64,000 bases of DNA from NCBI GenBank assembly GCA_958295955.1, contig OY282420.1, positions 2,866,435-2,930,434 on the forward strand, in the 5' to 3' direction. Below are positions 61,929-64,000 of this stretch, one piece after another. The stretch's first letter is position 1, and every line of letters begins with the position of its first letter. The position numbers and the translations under genes were made by a program. The DNA comes from an uncultured Bryobacterales bacterium (GTDB taxonomy: Bacteria; Acidobacteriota; Terriglobia; Bryobacterales; UBA6623). Below the pieces are notes generated by a model. It worked only from the letters and a program-made list of their open reading frames with translations, made no database searches and was not told where the DNA came from.

Positions 61929-62978
61929 ATGCCGCATCTACGCCGAATCCGCATGTTGCCCGGGCTTGCCGCCTGCGCGCTTTTCGCCTGTCTCGGCCTT
62001 GCTTTTGCCGCGGCCGCGGCCGAAACCGGAACGGTCGAGCGCATCGCGCTCCGCGGCCGCAGCCTCGAAGGCAACCTCTCCGGCGACTCGCCCGTGCGCG
62101 ATACGGCCGTTTACCTCCCTCCAGGCTATGCGGCGGATACGGACCGGCGCTACCCGGTCGTGTACATGCTGCACGGCTTTACCGACAGCGTGGCGAAGTG
62201 GTTCAGCAAGGAGCACTGGATCACGCTGCCCGACGTACTCGACCGCAGCCTCGCCCGCGGCGATACCCGGGAGGTCATCGTCGTTATGCCGGATGCGTTC
62301 ACGCGCTTCCACGGCAGCTTCTACTCGAGCTCGGCGGTCACGGGCGATTGGGAGCGGTTCGTGAGCGAGGAACTGCCGGCCTATATCGATGCGCGCTACC
62401 GCACCATCCCCAAGCGGGAGGCGCGCGGGCTTGCCGGGCATTCGATGGGCGGCTACGGCGCGATGCGCATCGGAGCGAAGCATGCGGATGTCTTCTCCGC
62501 CGTTTACTTGCTCAGCCCCTGCTGCCTGCAGCCGCGGGGAACTCGCGGCGGCACGCCCGATTGGGAGAAGGTCCAAACGATCGAAGAATTCGAAAAAGCC
62601 GGCTTCGGGGTCAAGGCCGTCATCTCGACCGCGGCCGCTTGGGCGCCGAACCCCGAAAACCCGCCGTTTTATCTGGATCTGCCGACAAAGGACGGCGAGC
62701 CGCAGCCGGCCGTCCTGGCAAAAATTACGGCGAACGCGCCGCTGGCGTTCCTCGACCAGCGCATCGACGCTTTGCGCAGCCTGAGCGGCATTGCCTTCGA
62801 CGCGGGCGACGCCGACCGCTCCATCGCCGCTGCGATTCGCGTGCTCGACAAGACGCTCGACCGATATGGCATCGCCCACGACTTCGAGATCTACGAGGGC
62901 AATCACATCAACCGCGTGGCGGCCCGCATCGAGACCAAGGCCATGCCGTTCTTCAGCGCAAAACTGGCCTTCGAGTAA
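61929..62978 (+). CDS. Exported alpha/beta-hydrolase esterase
   Basis: A 349-residue protein with signal peptide (LPGLAACALFACLGLAFAAAA). VVYMLHGFTDSVAKWF forms the oxyanion region, REARGLAGHSMGGYGAMRIG the nucleophile elbow (Ser in GHSMG), AFDAGDADRS the acid and YEGNHINRV the histidine. It belongs to the esterase D/FrmB-like group, which acts on various esters including polyester or acetylated sugars. It is divergent from the cytochrome c gene. An in-frame ATG at 61953 is an alternative start. Confidence 0.88.
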   Translation: MPHLRRIRMLPGLAACALFACLGLAFAAAAAETGTVERIALRGRSLEGNLSGDSPVRDTAVYLPPGYAADTDRRYPVVYMLHGFTDSVAKWFSKEHWITLPDVLDRSLARGDTREVIVVMPDAFTRFHGSFYSSSAVTGDWERFVSEELPAYIDARYRTIPKREARGLAGHSMGGYGAMRIGAKHADVFSAVYLLSPCCLQPRGTRGGTPDWEKVQTIEEFEKAGFGVKAVISTAAAWAPNPENPPFYLDLPTKDGEPQPAVLAKITANAPLAFLDQRIDALRSLSGIAFDAGDADRSIAAAIRVLDKTLDRYGIAHDFEIYEGNHINRVAARIETKAMPFFSAKLAFE

Positions 62979-63110
62979 AGCGCTGCGTTCTCCGCAACCG
63001 CAGGCAGACCGTCAAGTCGAACCTACGAAAATTTCAGATGGGACTTGCCGGGCGCGCCTAACGCTTGGGCGCCGCGCGCATGGCGGCGAGCCGGCGTTGT
63101 CGCAAGGCGG

Positions 63111-64000
63111 TTACTCTTTCCACAACCGCAGGCAGACCAGCGTGTTCTTGTCGCGGGCGAAGAAAAGCCCGTCCGCGAGCGCCGGGTAAGCTCGGGTTTC
63201 GGCAGGCAGGATTTGCGCCCGCGAGACCGAGCGAAACGCTTCCGGCGAGACCGCGAGCAGGTCGAGCTCGCCCGATTCCCGCAAGACCAGCAGGCGGTCG
63301 CCGACCCGCGTCACCGTGCCCGCGCCGTATTGGTCTGCGGACCAGAGCACCTTGCCGCTCGCCAATTCCACCGCGCGGAAACTCTGGCCGTATTCCTGGC
63401 GGCCGTGAAATCCGTAGAGTACGCCGCCGGCCAAAACGCCGGCCGCGTAGTGGTTGTTGAGGGAATCCCCGCCCGACCAGAGGTCCTCGAGAGCGCCGCC
63501 GCGCACGCGCAGCGCGACCGCGCCCGTGCCGTACGAGGCCGAAAGAAAGATCGTGCCGCCGGAGACGATGGGCGTTGCGGCGTTTACCGATGCCCTGCTG
63601 CGCGACCGCCAGCGCCGCTCGAAGCGCACCTCGCCGCTTGACGGATCGAGCGCGGCCAGACCTTCGCGGGTAAAGAAAACGACGAGCGTTTCGCCCTCGA
63701 ATTCGGCGGCGACCGGCGAGGAGTAGCTTGCTTCGTGGTCGGTGGCCTTCCACAGCAGCCGGCCGGTGTCTTTGTCGAGCGCGACGATGCCCGCGCCGCC
63801 GCTTCCGCCGACATTGGCGAACAGCCGGCTGCCCAGCACCAGCGGTGTCGAGGCCGCGCCGAAGAAGCCCTTGCGGACTCCGAACTCGCGATGCGTGTCG
63901 AGGCTCCAGACCGTGCGTCCGGTGGCGAATTCCAGGCAGCGCAGCACTCCTTGGGCGCCGAAAGTATAAATCTGCCCGCCGGCGACGACCGGCGTCGCGC
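63111..64000 (-). CDS. PQQ-like beta-propeller repeat protein (partial)
   Basis: The frame runs off the right edge and ends at 63111. Visible blades include CLEFATGRTVWSLDTHREFG, IVALDKDTGRLLWKATDHE, ALDPSSGEVRFERRW and AVELASGKVLWSADQYG. These are WD-like PQQ/BamB-type repeats without the cofactor residues of a dehydrogenase being visible in this part, so it is more likely a structural propeller of the kind common in acidobacteria and planctomycetes. The N-terminus is outside the window. Confidence 0.8.
   Translation of the reverse strand, partial: ATPVVAGGQIYTFGAQGVLRCLEFATGRTVWSLDTHREFGVRKGFFGAASTPLVLGSRLFANVGGSGGAGIVALDKDTGRLLWKATDHEASYSSPVAAEFEGETLVVFFTREGLAALDPSSGEVRFERRWRSRSRASVNAATPIVSGGTIFLSASYGTGAVALRVRGGALEDLWSGGDSLNNHYAAGVLAGGVLYGFHGRQEYGQSFRAVELASGKVLWSADQYGAGTVTRVGDRLLVLRESGELDLLAVSPEAFRSVSRAQILPAETRAYPALADGLFFARDKNTLVCLRLWKE

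Overview
This is a gene-dense, high-GC window from a free-living or host-associated bacterium, most likely a member of the Acidobacteriota. The pointers are a VWFA-related protein of the type typical of acidobacteria (26338-27915), many exported propeller proteins (NHL, PQQ-type, Asp-box-like), a PQQ dehydrogenase with a diheme cytochrome c, and a high-GC codon bias. This is inference from family content. No rRNA or marker gene settles the taxon.

Region by region. 1-1230 holds debris around a small coiled-coil membrane protein: one intact copy, one decayed copy, and repeated fragments of a neighbour. 1275-5439 carries an acyl-CoA ligase, an exported NHL propeller, quinolinate synthase (nadA) and an A-type Fe-S carrier. 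5539-13321 is a tight minus-strand series in the order tex, rnhB, small membrane protein, GH15 glycosidase, C5 DNA methyltransferase, putative restriction enzyme, so a type II restriction-modification pair sits at the end of a housekeeping operon. 13372-33804 is core and accessory metabolism: metX, a transketolase, a degenerate S41 protease, an MBL-fold hydrolase, a polyprenyl sugar-phosphate transferase, selB, a VWFA protein, a cytochrome c'-like lipoprotein, a trpG/pabA amidotransferase and a Tat-exported mannonate dehydratase-like protein. Two tRNA genes (Lys-UUU, Gly-CCC) follow.

34440-53576 is a defence region, all on the minus strand. It starts next to tRNA-Gly with a broken Fic gene. 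It then carries a DISARM class 1-like locus (drmD, a deleted drmMI, drmA, drmB, with no drmC seen) into which a DUF3696-type ATPase plus PIN nuclease pair is spliced. Beyond one DUF3604-type gene lies a separate three-gene cassette: a HEPN-like protein, a KGGVGR-variant ParA-type ATPase and a second P-loop ATPase. This cassette is bracketed by about 105-bp direct repeats that duplicate the promoter and first codons of the neighbouring gene at 53762.

Three paralogues (17225-20167, 28996-31887, 47365-50232) encode about 950-980-residue exported proteins. Each joins a BNR/Asp-box-like propeller to a C-terminal DUF3604/PHP-like metal-dependent hydrolase domain. They are the most distinctive repeated theme of the window.

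53762-64000 returns to ordinary genes: a membrane-anchored unknown, DUF4202, rsmE, an EEP-family phosphodiesterase, metW, a GT9 glycosyltransferase, KDPG aldolase, PQQ dehydrogenase with diheme cytochrome c, an exported esterase, and a PQQ-like propeller protein running off the window end.
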